A stretch of DNA of 64,000 nucleotides from Streptomyces tauricus (GTDB lineage Bacteria; Actinomycetota; Actinomycetes; Streptomycetales; Streptomycetaceae). The notes under the pieces were generated by a model. The model made no database searches. It was not told where the DNA came from and worked only from the letters and a program-made list of their open reading frames with translations. A program made the translations under genes and the position numbers. This document shows positions 54,965-63,897 of the stretch, piece by piece; position 1 is the first letter of the stretch, and each line of letters opens with the position of its first letter. The stretch spans positions 60,623 to 124,622 of the forward strand of contig NZ_BMVY01000027.1 in the NCBI RefSeq assembly GCF_014650955.1, in the 5' to 3' direction.

Positions 54965-55346
54965 CGGGCCCCCTCCCCCGAGCGCTGCTCCAGCGCTGCT
55001 GCGGAACTGGCCCCGCAGCTACGTGCATCATGCCAGGGCTGAGCGGCACAGGGCGTTGATCGTCGTGGCCTTGACGTCTACCCGACACAACACCACGCCA
55101 AGACCGGCCGCCTTGGCGAGCGGTTCATGGCCACCCACAATGACTGGATCCTCCTACGGAAGGCACTAACCGGATCACCAACGTCGTGAAGGCTGTCTTT
55201 GCTCTTCACCACCCGTCAGCGTGAGGGGGGAAAACGCTCAGTGCACGCGGACTAAAGAACTGTGCGCTCACGCACAACGACAGATCCAGTCGCGGCAGGC
55301 ATCCTCCCCTGAGAAGAGCCGGAGACGTCACGAAGGGAACGATGCC
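54965..55346. other. Intergenic region upstream of EACC1-like gene and secreted-protein gene
   Basis: The 382-bp gap holds promoters of two divergent units. On the plus strand around 55070-55185 a coding-looking fragment (DVYPTQHHAKTGRLGERF) runs to a stop without a start; I do not recognise it. Otherwise nothing is seen. Confidence 0.4.
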
Positions 55347-55784
55347 ATGCCCCAGCAAACGCACGCCTACTCTGCCCACCGTCTTCTCCACATCAGGGTG
55401 CCCGCCAGGACCGCCAAGCGGTCGCTTCTCAGTGCCATCGGCACCGCGGTCATCATGGTCTCGGCCCTGGCAACCGGCTCGGCCCAGGCCTCACCATCGC
55501 CCTCCTCGTCCTACGCCGTTCGTCCAACAGCCGCCCTCTGGCACGGCTACTGGCTGACGAACTTCAGGACTGGCCCCAACAACTGGTTCTACGGAGACAC
55601 GGGAGTGTGCACATACGTCGGCTCCACCTGGAACGACAACATCCACTCCGCCCGCACCGAGAGCATCGCCAGGGTGGAGCTATGGGAACACGCCAACTGC
55701 ACCGGGACCTCGATCACCATCGACGACTCTGGCTACGGCGTCATCGGTTCATGGGTCAGCGCGTACCGCGTCACCTACCCGTAG
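55347..55784 (+). CDS. Small secreted protein, beta/gamma-crystallin- or inhibitor-I36-like
   Basis: Protein of 145 residues. A basic N-terminus and hydrophobic core (AIGTAVIMVSALATGSAQA) form a signal peptide cleaved near residue 50. The mature part has two Cys (in GVCTYVG and HANCTG), and the segment VELWEHANCTGTSITI resembles the Greek-key motif (YEHxNFxG) of beta/gamma-crystallins and peptidase inhibitor I36. ATG 55347 follows GAAGGGA. Its role is unknown; a calcium-binding or inhibitor function would be a guess. Confidence 0.7.
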   Translation: MPQQTHAYSAHRLLHIRVPARTAKRSLLSAIGTAVIMVSALATGSAQASPSPSSSYAVRPTAALWHGYWLTNFRTGPNNWFYGDTGVCTYVGSTWNDNIHSARTESIARVELWEHANCTGTSITIDDSGYGVIGSWVSAYRVTYP

Positions 55785-55853
55785 CCGCACCGGCCCGAGC
55801 GCATCGAAGTGACCAACACCAACGATGGTGGCCGGGGCGGGGCCACGGCGGGT

Positions 55854-55997
55854 TCAGGGGGCGGGATTGTAGGTGATGGTGGAGTCGGGGCAGTTCTTCG
55901 CACGGGCGGCGAGCGCGTCGTGCTCGGCCTGGTCGATGGCCAGGTTCGAGCGGAGTTTAGTGGCGGTCCAGTCTTCGAGGAGCAGCTCTCGTGCCTG
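55854..55997 (-). pseudogene. C-terminal remnant of HNH endonuclease family protein (DUF1524-like)
   Basis: The minus strand reads ARELLLEDWTATKLRSNLAI then DQAEHDALAARAKNCPDSTI and TYNPAP before the stop at 55854. This resembles the end of secreted HNH nucleases of Streptomyces (DWTATKLRW...). The rest of the gene is absent, and the remnant abuts the start of the RHH-like gene. Confidence 0.55.
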
Positions 55998-56302
55998 ATC
56001 GCTCCCCCTACGCCCGCCGCCTGCGTGAAGTCGCCGATGCCCTGAACGCCGAGGTCCAGCCAGCCGACGACGCTCTTACTCCTCACCCGGACACTCTGAA
56101 CGTCGTCAAGGACCGGCACAACAAACGAGGGCAGCTCAACCACGCCGTCCCTGAAGTTCTTCAGTTGCAGCGCCGGATCCGCCGCTGCAACGCCGACACC
56201 GACATCCCTCACGGTGACATCGTCGCTCTTACCCTTGATGCCTGGCTCCGCGCAAAGGGCTACCCACCGGATCTCAGGCCACCGGGGGCAGAGGTCCTCT
56301 AA
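55991..56302 (+). CDS. Small ribbon-helix-helix-like protein, second copy
   Basis: Protein of 103 residues from GTG 55991. It is clearly homologous to the 43515-43823 protein (RRLREVADALNAEVQPAD; RGQLNHAVPEVLQLQRRIRR; DIVALTLDAWLRAKGYPPDL) and to the ParB-like C-terminus. It is detached from a partition operon here, so it may be a copied or transferred regulator. It is convergent with the UvrD-like helicase gene. Confidence 0.72.
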   Translation: MPDRSPYARRLREVADALNAEVQPADDALTPHPDTLNVVKDRHNKRGQLNHAVPEVLQLQRRIRRCNADTDIPHGDIVALTLDAWLRAKGYPPDLRPPGAEVL

Positions 56303-56417
56303 TCAGCCGTCTCGCGGAGCAGGAAACCCTGGGCATCGAACTTCGCGGTGAGGGTGGCTCTGCCAATCACCTCAGGTCCCGCTCTGTCCGCTGCGGAGCA
56401 CCATTCGGATGCCGGTG

Positions 56418-58334
56418 TCAGGACGATCGGCTCAGGCTGATGTCGTGGACAGTCCAGCCGCGGGCCGTCAGTGCCTCAATGTGTGGTTCAGCTCTCGTAC
56501 GGTGCACGGCGAAAGCGAGCAAGTGCGTCGGGCGGGTGGCGCCTACGAAGACGAGTTGTGCCGCACGTTGGACCGTGATCAGGGCTTCGGAGGCGTCCTG
56601 TTGCCGGCTCAGGAGTCCGAGGACCTCGTGCACGTCGTACTTCTTGCCGCTGCGTTCCAGGCATTCGAGGATGAGCGTGGCCGTATGAGTTTCGCCTTTA
56701 GCGCTCTGGATCGATCCCGCGACTGACAGACCCAGCCCTTTCCTGTTATCTGCCGGTTCCTCAAGCGTGGGGGCCGGTTGGGCAACGTGCGGGACGTGAG
56801 CAAGGGGGTCCGCGAGACGTACGACTCCTTTCAGGGGGCTCTGGGTCAAGTCGGGCAGCAACCGCACAAGCCGGGAGGTGAGAACCGTCCATTCGACGTG
56901 ACTATCGAGTGGGCGCGTCAGCATGTCGTGTAGGAGCAGGCGTGCGCGGCCTCCTTCGGTGGCCGGGTCTCGCTCCAATTGTCTGAATGGGGGTAGGCCG
57001 ACTGAACTCACTAGTCGGGAGAGGTCCCGGATTGCCTTCCACAGGAGTGTGACGGCTCCATGGTTGTCGCCGGATTGCCAATGGGTCTGGGCAGTGCGTG
57101 TCGTCGTGATCATGCTGCCGGTTGCCTGGCTGGGCACCGTGGTGAAGCCGGGCACGTAGCAGGAGACGGATTGAGGGAAGGCTTGCGCACCTCCGCGGGT
57201 GAGGCGGGCGCCCAGCACACGCGGTGGGCTGCCCAACAGCAGGTCTCGGGGGACCATGGCCGCTGCCATTCGCTCGAAGGCTGGAACGACGTCAGCGACG
57301 CAGTCGTCGTCGAAGAGCAGGAGGGCGATTGATCCGTCGTGTCCGGCGCCGTCGATGCGTTGACGGCGGTGGATTGTGAGTTCGCTAGCCAGTGCTGCGA
57401 TCTTGCTGCCGAAGCGGCGACTGACGGGGAGTTGTGCGGCGTGCGGCAGGGGGAACGACGAGGGCTGAGTGATATCTGGTCCGTCAGTGAAAATGCGTTG
57501 GTTGATGTCCCCCACTCGCTGGACGATCGTGCTTGGGAAACCGAAGACCTTGTCGAGCAGGCGTTGTTGGAGGCCACTGGTGTCCTGCATTTCGTCCAGG
57601 AGAACGAAGGGAAAGCGGTGGGCTGCGGCTTGGGCCAGCTGCGGGTGGCGGAAAAGGTGGTGTTCCGCGAGTGCGAACATGTCGTGATAGCGGAAGATGC
57701 CTTGCTTGGTCAGCTTTTCCTTCAGGGCCGCGAACTGTTGGCCACTCGGGCTGTCCATCGTGAACGGTTGGGTGCCGTCCGGTGCTGTTGTGGTCAGTTC
57801 TCCGGCATCGCAAACGAATCGGGCTCCGGCCACGAGTGTGGGGCCGTTGCGGCGGCGTCCGAGTGAAGCGTTCAGCGTGCGGAAAGCGGGATGGTGATCC
57901 AGCAACCTCAAGGCTGCGTCCGCGTAGGTGTCGTCGTCGACAGCCTGCACGTCGATACCGCGGGACCGTAGGGCCGGCAGGGCGAAGAAGGTGTTGGCGA
58001 AGGACTGGATCGTGCCGATGAAGTGCGGGTACTGCAGCAGACGGCGTCCCCCTGGTGTGGCAGCAAGACGGTTGGTGATCTCGTCCTTGGCCGTGTTGGT
58101 GTGGGACAGAACGCAAATGCCGCGCGTGGGCGAGTTCCATCCCTGACACAGGAGGGCAAGCTTGAGTCCGATCAGGCTGGTTTTGCCCGAGCCGGGAGCT
58201 GCTTGCAGGTCCAGGGACTCCGCGCTTTGGATGAAGTCCCACTGTTCCTGGTGCGGCAGTTGGAGGCCGAGTTGCTGAGCAAGGGCCTCAACCTTGTCTT
58301 TGGAGAAGACGTCGGGTGCGTAGAGGCGTGTCAT
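56418..58334 (-). CDS. gajB: UvrD/PcrA-like helicase, GajB-type Gabija component
   Basis: Superfamily 1A helicase-like protein of 638 residues. Motif I is QAAPGSGKTSL (residues 44-54), motif Ia/Ib lies in ICVLSHTNTAKDEI, motif II (Walker B) is VLLDEMQDTSG, motif III-like VGDINQRIF, motif V SIQSAKGETHTATLI and motif VI FVGATRPTHLLAFAV. It follows the OLD-family gene after only 3 nt. That gene order (GajA then GajB) defines Gabija anti-phage systems and class 2 OLD pairs. In Gabija, GajB is thought to sense DNA ends and stimulate the GajA nuclease. Confidence 0.85.
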   Translation of the reverse strand: MTRLYAPDVFSKDKVEALAQQLGLQLPHQEQWDFIQSAESLDLQAAPGSGKTSLIGLKLALLCQGWNSPTRGICVLSHTNTAKDEITNRLAATPGGRRLLQYPHFIGTIQSFANTFFALPALRSRGIDVQAVDDDTYADAALRLLDHHPAFRTLNASLGRRRNGPTLVAGARFVCDAGELTTTAPDGTQPFTMDSPSGQQFAALKEKLTKQGIFRYHDMFALAEHHLFRHPQLAQAAAHRFPFVLLDEMQDTSGLQQRLLDKVFGFPSTIVQRVGDINQRIFTDGPDITQPSSFPLPHAAQLPVSRRFGSKIAALASELTIHRRQRIDGAGHDGSIALLLFDDDCVADVVPAFERMAAAMVPRDLLLGSPPRVLGARLTRGGAQAFPQSVSCYVPGFTTVPSQATGSMITTTRTAQTHWQSGDNHGAVTLLWKAIRDLSRLVSSVGLPPFRQLERDPATEGGRARLLLHDMLTRPLDSHVEWTVLTSRLVRLLPDLTQSPLKGVVRLADPLAHVPHVAQPAPTLEEPADNRKGLGLSVAGSIQSAKGETHTATLILECLERSGKKYDVHEVLGLLSRQQDASEALITVQRAAQLVFVGATRPTHLLAFAVHRTRAEPHIEALTARGWTVHDISLSRSS

Positions 58335-58337
58335 GGC

Positions 58338-60221
58338 TCAGACCTCGCTGCACAGAAACGTGAAGGCGGCTACCAGATAGGGCGGTAGATCGTCCTCGGT
58401 CACGGAGGTGGTCTTCAGAAGCCGGGCCGCATGATGGGCTGCAATCGGCTTGCTGCCTCGGCTCATGCGCAGCGGCTCGTAGATGTGCAGGGCGGCCTTT
58501 TCGAGGGGAAGGCTGCTCTCTTGCCATTGTGAGACTTCATCCCGTGCGGCACGGTCCAGTGCGGCGAGCTTGTCCGCGGTGGGCCAAGTCGTCTTGGAGG
58601 CCACGGCGGCGCGGACGGCCTGGTGCATCAGGGTCGCCATGGTCCAGGAGGCAGCGGCCAGGTCGTACTCCAGCGTCCAGTGATCGGAGACAAAGGTGCG
58701 CACGTGGCCGCTGTCCTCTGCTTTCAGCGCTGCGACATGCTTGTTGATCTCTTGCTTGGTCATCTCCGCCGAGCACTTCAGTTTCTTGCGCATTTCCTCC
58801 GAGGTGCCGGCGGGGACCAGGTCCCGGTCTCGGATGCAGGCCACCGCGACCGGGATTTGCTCTCCCTCGCGCTGGAAGATTCGGCTGTATCGGAAGAGGC
58901 CGACGCCACCGACGCCGACGACGCTCACGCCGCACTCGTTGAACGATTTGCCGATCGCCTGTGCGAGAGCAGGCAGGACGATGGCTTCCGCGTCGCCTTC
59001 GACGATGGCAACGCTGCGGGCGAAGAACAGGTTGGCCTTGGTGACGTCGAGGAAGCGGGTGAGGAAGGCGTAGTCGCCCTCGTCGAGGCGGGTCAGGCCT
59101 GGGGCGAGACGGAAGGTGGATCCTCGGGCGACCAGGGTGAGGTGTTCGACCGCAAGGGCCGACGCGAGGTTGGGGCTGTGGGTAGTGAGGATGACCTGGA
59201 CAGGTGGTTTCCTGGCCGTCGTGGCGACGTCGGCTCGTTCCTGCAGGAGGTCCATGATGCGGGTCTGGAGCTGCGGGTGGAGGTGGGCCTCGGGTTCCTC
59301 GATCAGCAGTAGGGGCGCGAAATCGCTGTTGCCGAGCAGGAGCAGCTCGGCTGCCATGAACAGGGCGTTGTTGTAGCCCAGGCCGTGTCTGGTCCACTCC
59401 CCCGTGCCCGCGAACAGGGTCAGTTCTAGTCGTTCCAGTGCACGGGCGAGTGTGGCGTCGCCCGCGACGCCGATTTCGCCGCGCAGGACGTCGGAACCGA
59501 TGGAGAACTTTTGAAGGTAACCAGTGTTGATGTCGTTCCGTGCTGCCGCCACCGCCGTGTTGTCGCTGATGTGCCGCTCTGCACGGCGCAGGATCCCGAC
59601 GAGAGTGGAGGCGCTGTCGCTCTCCGCATCGAAGTCGTCTTCGCCCTGTTCTCGCATCGCTGGATAGCCGGCAAGGATCTGCGACAGCCGAGATCCTCGT
59701 CCCGAGCGCAGCTCGGCTTCAGCATCCCGCAAGGGCCGCAAATAGGTGGTCTTGAGTAGTTCGCGGGCGGCGCCATCCAGAGCCGGCCCCTGGCCATCGC
59801 GGCCGGTGCGCGTCGCCATCGACACGCGGTGGGGGCGCAGCGGATCCATCAGCTGCGCCTTGACCGTGACGTAGAGCGCAATGTTGCCGCTGTCGTCAGT
59901 GGTGAGCAGTTCCAGGAAGACAGCCTGTTCTGCAGTGGTCAGTTCCTTGAAGCCGCAGGTGATTTTGAAGGAGTCCGCTCGGCCATCAGGGCCGACATGG
60001 AAATCGTCGCGTGTGACGCGATAGTAGTCAGCCGCTGTAGTCAGAAGGCACAGGCGGATGGCATCAATGATCGCCGACTTGCCGCTGTCGTTCTCGCCGA
60101 CAAGAACGTTTGTTGCGGGTCCAAACTCCAGACTGAGCCTGCCGTCCGTTCCTCCGTCATTTGTCGGCGGCGCCCCGAAGATTCTGAAGTTCTCCGCGTA
60201 TACGCAAGCAAGGTACAACAA
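58338..60221 (-). CDS. gajA: OLD-family ATPase-TOPRIM nuclease, GajA-type Gabija component
   Basis: Protein of 627 residues from TTG 60221. The ABC-type ATPase has Walker A VGENDSGKSAI (41-51), a signature region around GLGYNNALFMAAELLLLG, Walker B LLLIEEPEAHLHPQLQ and H-loop-like ILTTHSPNLA. The C-terminal TOPRIM domain has AIVEGDAEAIVLPAL and the acidic CIRDRDLVP. These are the hallmarks of class 2 OLD/GajA site-specific DNA nickases, normally inhibited by nucleotides and released on phage nucleotide depletion. It is paired with the UvrD-like gene 3 nt downstream. Confidence 0.88.
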   Translation of the reverse strand: MLYLACVYAENFRIFGAPPTNDGGTDGRLSLEFGPATNVLVGENDSGKSAIIDAIRLCLLTTAADYYRVTRDDFHVGPDGRADSFKITCGFKELTTAEQAVFLELLTTDDSGNIALYVTVKAQLMDPLRPHRVSMATRTGRDGQGPALDGAARELLKTTYLRPLRDAEAELRSGRGSRLSQILAGYPAMREQGEDDFDAESDSASTLVGILRRAERHISDNTAVAAARNDINTGYLQKFSIGSDVLRGEIGVAGDATLARALERLELTLFAGTGEWTRHGLGYNNALFMAAELLLLGNSDFAPLLLIEEPEAHLHPQLQTRIMDLLQERADVATTARKPPVQVILTTHSPNLASALAVEHLTLVARGSTFRLAPGLTRLDEGDYAFLTRFLDVTKANLFFARSVAIVEGDAEAIVLPALAQAIGKSFNECGVSVVGVGGVGLFRYSRIFQREGEQIPVAVACIRDRDLVPAGTSEEMRKKLKCSAEMTKQEINKHVAALKAEDSGHVRTFVSDHWTLEYDLAAASWTMATLMHQAVRAAVASKTTWPTADKLAALDRAARDEVSQWQESSLPLEKAALHIYEPLRMSRGSKPIAAHHAARLLKTTSVTEDDLPPYLVAAFTFLCSEV

Positions 60222-60368
60222 TGCCCCCGTGCAAAGAGGCCCGCGCTCTCGGCGGCGCAGGCGGTAGCAACCGCCTCAAGTTCCCCACCCGTACGCGGTT
60301 CTGGCACATCATACGAGTACTTAAGTCGCTCATGCCTCTCTTCGGGAATTTCAGCACATCGCATGGAT

Positions 60369-61727
60369 CTACCCACTCAGCGGTTCGCTGACGAGCGTTG
60401 CCGCCGCGATCCCGTAGGCGAGCAGATGGTCTTCCCGGAGTCCGCGCGAGGTGAAGGCCGCCCGCAGTTTCATGTACAGGGCGTTGAAGGTCAGCGGCTG
60501 CTCCGGGTCGCACAGCGCGCCGATGCTTCCCTTGGGCAAGCCCCACGTTCGCAGCGCGAAGGCCGGCTCGCCTTCGGCGGCGAGGTGCGCGCCGTCCGCG
60601 AGCCAGGGCTCGTTGAGCTCGCGGCCCACCTGGTCGAAGAGCTCCACGTACCACTCCCTCGGACGGCACTGGATGGCGTCGCAGACCTCGGTGGTTTTCA
60701 GATAGGCGGGACCGAGTGGAGTGTGGATGGGAGCGGAGCCGAACATCCCAGGCGTGAAAGGGACGGCTCCTGCGCCGATGGTAGATGCGGCTTCGGTCGC
60801 CGTCAGAGCCAGGTCGAGAGTTTCCTGAGCAAGTTTGCGCTCATCGGGCCGCATCTCCCGGAGCAGCGCGGCCGCTCGCTGGCGGGCAGGTGGATGGCTG
60901 ACGCCCCGCCGAACGAAGAGCCCTCGTTCGGTGGCATGTACGGCGAGCATCCCGATGGCGGCCCCCACCGCTCCGAGAGCAGCTTCGCCGCCCTCTGGTG
61001 GCAGCTCGTCGAAGAGTCGTTCACACGTACGCCGAACGGCCCGCAACGCGTGCAGGTCGGCCTCTGTCTCAAGCTGGTGGCTCTCCGAACAGACGGGCAC
61101 GTACTCGTCGGGCGCGAAGGCGCTCACCGCGGATGTGTGTCCTAACACGTAGTGCGCGAGTTCATGGGCCAGGACAAACTGTGCAGCCAGGTACTGGAAA
61201 AGGGCGGTCGTCTCTGCGGCCTCTGGTTCCAGTCGGATCTCCAGCTTCCCCGCGAGCCCGAACACCCGTTGCTGGACGTAGTAGTAGCGCAGCACCCCGG
61301 TCAGCACCTGTGGTTCGGGACCGCGCCGACCTGCGAGGCCGAGGGCTTGGGCGTATACACCGCACAGGCTGAGGGTCGCATCCGAGACCGCCACAAGTCC
61401 CGAGTTGTCGGTGAAGCGTGTCATCCGAGCGGAGAACGCGTCGCGCTTGAGGGCCACCGCCCACACGTCGCCTAACATCGTGTGGCTCGCCCCGAGGTCG
61501 GCCAGGGCGTCCTTCATCTCCTGGACCAGCTCGGCGAGCATCTCACCGACGGGGTCTTCTGGTGCCTGCGGACCGGTCGCGCCGAACTCGGTCATCATCG
61601 TGTCGAGTTCCTGCAGCCCGCGGTTGTCCCCCAGCTCCGTGAGCCGCACACGCATCTGGGACAACTGGCGTGCCCGGTTGACCTGCAGCTTCTTGTACTG
61701 CCGGAAGGCGAGTCTCTCGCCGCTCAC
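60369..61727 (-). CDS. Zinc metallopeptidase (M48-like HExxH) in defence context
   Basis: Protein of 452 residues. The start is GTG 61727, which overlaps the stop of the upstream small gene as GTGA. An N-terminal basic helical region of about 100 residues is followed by the zinc motif HELAH (188-192, in FVLAHELAHYVLGH) and a downstream SHQLETEADLHAL supplying the third (Glu) ligand, as in gluzincins. The C-terminal 200 residues are unrecognised. No signal peptide or clear TM helix is seen, so it likely acts in the cytoplasm, tethered by its partner. It lies 148 bp upstream of the Gabija pair on the same strand. Confidence 0.78.
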   Translation of the reverse strand: MSGERLAFRQYKKLQVNRARQLSQMRVRLTELGDNRGLQELDTMMTEFGATGPQAPEDPVGEMLAELVQEMKDALADLGASHTMLGDVWAVALKRDAFSARMTRFTDNSGLVAVSDATLSLCGVYAQALGLAGRRGPEPQVLTGVLRYYYVQQRVFGLAGKLEIRLEPEAAETTALFQYLAAQFVLAHELAHYVLGHTSAVSAFAPDEYVPVCSESHQLETEADLHALRAVRRTCERLFDELPPEGGEAALGAVGAAIGMLAVHATERGLFVRRGVSHPPARQRAAALLREMRPDERKLAQETLDLALTATEAASTIGAGAVPFTPGMFGSAPIHTPLGPAYLKTTEVCDAIQCRPREWYVELFDQVGRELNEPWLADGAHLAAEGEPAFALRTWGLPKGSIGALCDPEQPLTFNALYMKLRAAFTSRGLREDHLLAYGIAAATLVSEPLSG

Positions 61728-62089
61728 GCGGAGAGCTCCGGTTCCGGAGCGTTGCGACAGAACATACCGAGCCCGACCCGTCCGACCAGTACGGCGATCA
61801 GGACAGCGGTCTTGGCATCTCCGGCAAAGTCGGCAATCAGTTCCTGCACGGTGATGGCATCGAGGAGCCGGTCCGTCGACGTCGTACCGAGAAACGGTTG
61901 CACCTTCTCGTGATGGCAGATCCGGCGCTGCAACTCGGCATGCTTGTCCGCGAACCACTCCCTGCCGAACTCCCTTTGACCCTCCTCGTCCTCCGGCGAC
62001 AGGCCAAGCCCCTCGCCCAGAAGCTCCGCCCCCAGCAAGGCATACAGCTCGTCGTCGGTCTTGTCCCAGTAGCTCTCAACCGTCGCCAT
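61724..62089 (-). CDS. Small protein with C-terminal hydrophobic helix, partner of the metallopeptidase
   Basis: Protein of 121 residues, ATG 62089. Acidic helical N-terminus (SYWDKTDDELYALLGAELLG, SPEDEEGQREFGREWFADKH), a middle segment GTTSTDRLLDAITVQELIAD, and a C-terminal hydrophobic stretch AKTAVLIAVLVGRVGLGMF that could be a membrane anchor or amphipathic helix. It is translationally coupled to the peptidase (4-nt overlap). The family is not recognised. By analogy with effector-associated small components it may regulate or localise the peptidase. Confidence 0.65.
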   Translation of the reverse strand: MATVESYWDKTDDELYALLGAELLGEGLGLSPEDEEGQREFGREWFADKHAELQRRICHHEKVQPFLGTTSTDRLLDAITVQELIADFAGDAKTAVLIAVLVGRVGLGMFCRNAPEPELSA

Positions 62090-62336
62090 GGGCCCCGCCT
62101 CCCCGTACTCGCACGACTACTGACCGGCGGCATGCTACTGATCCCGGCTGCCATCCAGAGGAAGATCCACGCAATGACCTCTTTTTCGGGAAACACTCCG
62201 CGAACTGGCTGAGGAGGATGTAGTTGACGCCGAGGCCAGTGCGGATGCAGAGTCTGTCGTCGGCCGAATGAACACCGTCGACGGTTGGTAAAGACTCCAA
62301 CGCCGACCGCGCGCAGACGGATGACCCTGCCGTGGG
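62090..62336. other. Rearranged intergenic DNA
   Basis: This 247-bp stretch holds promoter sequence of the preceding operon and short coding-like fragments on the minus strand (for example GLGVNYILLSQFAECF around 62200-62250) that I cannot assign. No intact gene. Confidence 0.35.
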
Positions 62337-62436
62337 CTACTGCACGTCGACGTAGTCCGCCGCGGAGGCGACCGCCGGGGTGGTGGACGTGCCTGCGAAG
62401 GAGTAGCGGAAGTAGCCGTCCGCCGTCGCCTTCACG
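62337..62436 (-). pseudogene. C-terminal remnant of a secreted protein
   Basis: The minus strand reads VKATADGYFRYSFAGTSTTP and AVASAADYVDVQ up to TAG at 62337. This is the typical end of Streptomyces extracellular proteins with beta-sandwich repeats. It is directly joined to Tn3 transposase sequence, showing a recombination junction at about 62437. Confidence 0.5.
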
Positions 62437-62695
62437 GCGGCGCGGTGACCGCGGCGTCGAGGTAGTGGGTGTCCCACAGCACCACGGCGTTGAGGACCAG
62501 TCCGAGCGCGGCAAGCTGATCCTCCTGGCCCTGGCGGAAGGGCTGCTGGATGCGGCCGCGCTTGCCGTAGCAGATCGCTCGCGCCATGGTGTGCCGTGGT
62601 TCCTGCACGGTGAGCTGCCGGTTCATCCGGCGGCGGTAGGTGTCGTCGATGGGGTCGAGCAGGTCCCGGCGCAGCGGATCGAGTTCGGTCCGCTA
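62437..62695 (-). pseudogene. C-terminal fragment of Tn3-family transposase
   Basis: The minus strand reads ELDPLRRDLLDPIDDTYRRR, MNRQLTVQEPRHTMARAI, CYGKRGRIQQPFRQGQEDQL and ALGLVLNAVVLWDTHYLDAA, the conserved end of Tn3-type DDE transposases. The terminal 25 or so residues and all upstream parts are missing. It marks a former Tn3 insertion. Confidence 0.85.
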
Positions 62696-62959
62696 CAGGG
62701 GCGAAACGAGGGCCCGTAGGAGTTCGGCATCCTGGTGATCGCCATCGATAACTGTGGCCATCACATCGGCGACGTCCGCGCGCCCGAACAGGGCGCCCTG
62801 CTCGTGGCCGAGGGCGACGAACTTGTGGAACACCTCCGTCTTTTCGATGCCGCCAGGACCGTAGATGTTGATCACTCGCCGTGTACCGCGGCCCGCCTGC
62901 AGGTCGGAGAAGCGCCTGAGTTCGTCAGCCCGGCCGACGAAGAACTTCCGGTGCGCCAC
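62693..62959 (-). pseudogene. N-terminal fragment of NB-ARC/STAND ATPase
   Basis: 88 codons: KFFVGRADELRRFSDL, VINIYGPGGIEKTEVFHKFV with a P-loop altered from the usual GGIGKT to GGIEKT, then DGDHQDAELLRALVSPL before the stop created at the Tn3 junction. It is probably the start of a STAND ATPase cut off by transposition. It may once have belonged to the defence-like island. Confidence 0.65.
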
Positions 62960-63051
62960 CTACTCGACGGCAGCGAGTCCCGCCGTTCACGCGCGCGGGC
63001 AGGTCGCTTGTGCGCTGGATTCCCGAGCTTCACCGACATCCGTCTTTAGAA

Positions 63052-63897
63052 GTCATCTCATTTGGTGAGTCTGCGGTAGCAAATCAAGGTGCAGGCGATG
63101 CTGGTGAAGGCGAGGAAGTGGTCGGCTTTGCGTTCGTAGCGACGGTGCAGGCGTCGGCATCCGGCGAGCCAGGACATCGTGCGCTCCACGGTCCAGCGGT
63201 GGCAGCCCAGGCGGGCCGAGGACTCGATGCCCCTGCGGGCGATGCGGTGCCGGATTCCTCGGCTGGATAACCATCGTCGCAGGTGGTTGTAGTCGTAGCC
63301 CTTGTCGGCGTGGAGTTTGTGGGGTCTGCGTCGCCGGGGTCCCCGGCGGGAGCGGATCGGCGGTATGCCTTTCACCAGTGGGATCAGTGCCTGGCTGTCA
63401 TGTGTGTTGGCGCCCGAGATGCCGATGGACAGGGGCAGTCCGGTCCGCTCTGTGATCAAGTGGATCTTTGACCCGTACTTGCCCCGGTCTACAGGATTCG
63501 GGCCTGTCAGTTCCCCCTTTTCAGGGCCCGCATGTTGACCGAGTCGATCGCGCACCGGGACCAGTCCAGCTCGCCACGGGATCCGAGCTCGTCGAGGACC
63601 AGGCGGTGGAGTTTGGCCCACACCCGGGCCTTCGTCCACTCGGTGAAGCGCCGATGGGCCGTCGCGCCGGACGGGCCGAACGACGCGGTCGGCACCTGCT
63701 GCCACGTGCAGCCCGAGGTCGCCACGAAGACGATCGCGGCCAGCACTTCACGGTCGCCGTGCCGACGCCGGCCACCACCCTGAGGCCGCGACGGCGCCTC
63801 GGGCACCACCCGTTGGAACAGCTCCCACAACTCGTCCGGCACCAGCCGCTCAACGATCTTTGACACGCCACAAGTCTAGTCACCCAAATGAGATGAC
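63052..63897 (-). mobile_element. IS5-family insertion sequence (third, distinct element)
   Basis: 846-bp element with inverted repeats GTCATCTCATTTGG at the left (from 63052) and CCCAAATGAGATGAC at the right (to 63897). It encodes a two-frame transposase unlike copies 1 and 2. Target duplications are not obvious. Confidence 0.87.
63058..63866 (-). CDS. IS5-family transposase, two frames
   Basis: The first frame (ATG 63866) reads SKIVERLVPDELWELFQRVV and CAIDSVNMRALKRGN, with the first catalytic Asp. The second reads GPNPVDRGKYGSKIHLI, LHADKGYDYNHLRRWL (second Asp) and RWTVERTMSWLAGCRRL (Glu). The frames join by a -1 shift in the run AAAAGGGGG (63521-63513 on this strand), again likely programmed. 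The 44933-45125 fragment belongs to a relative of this element. Confidence 0.87.
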
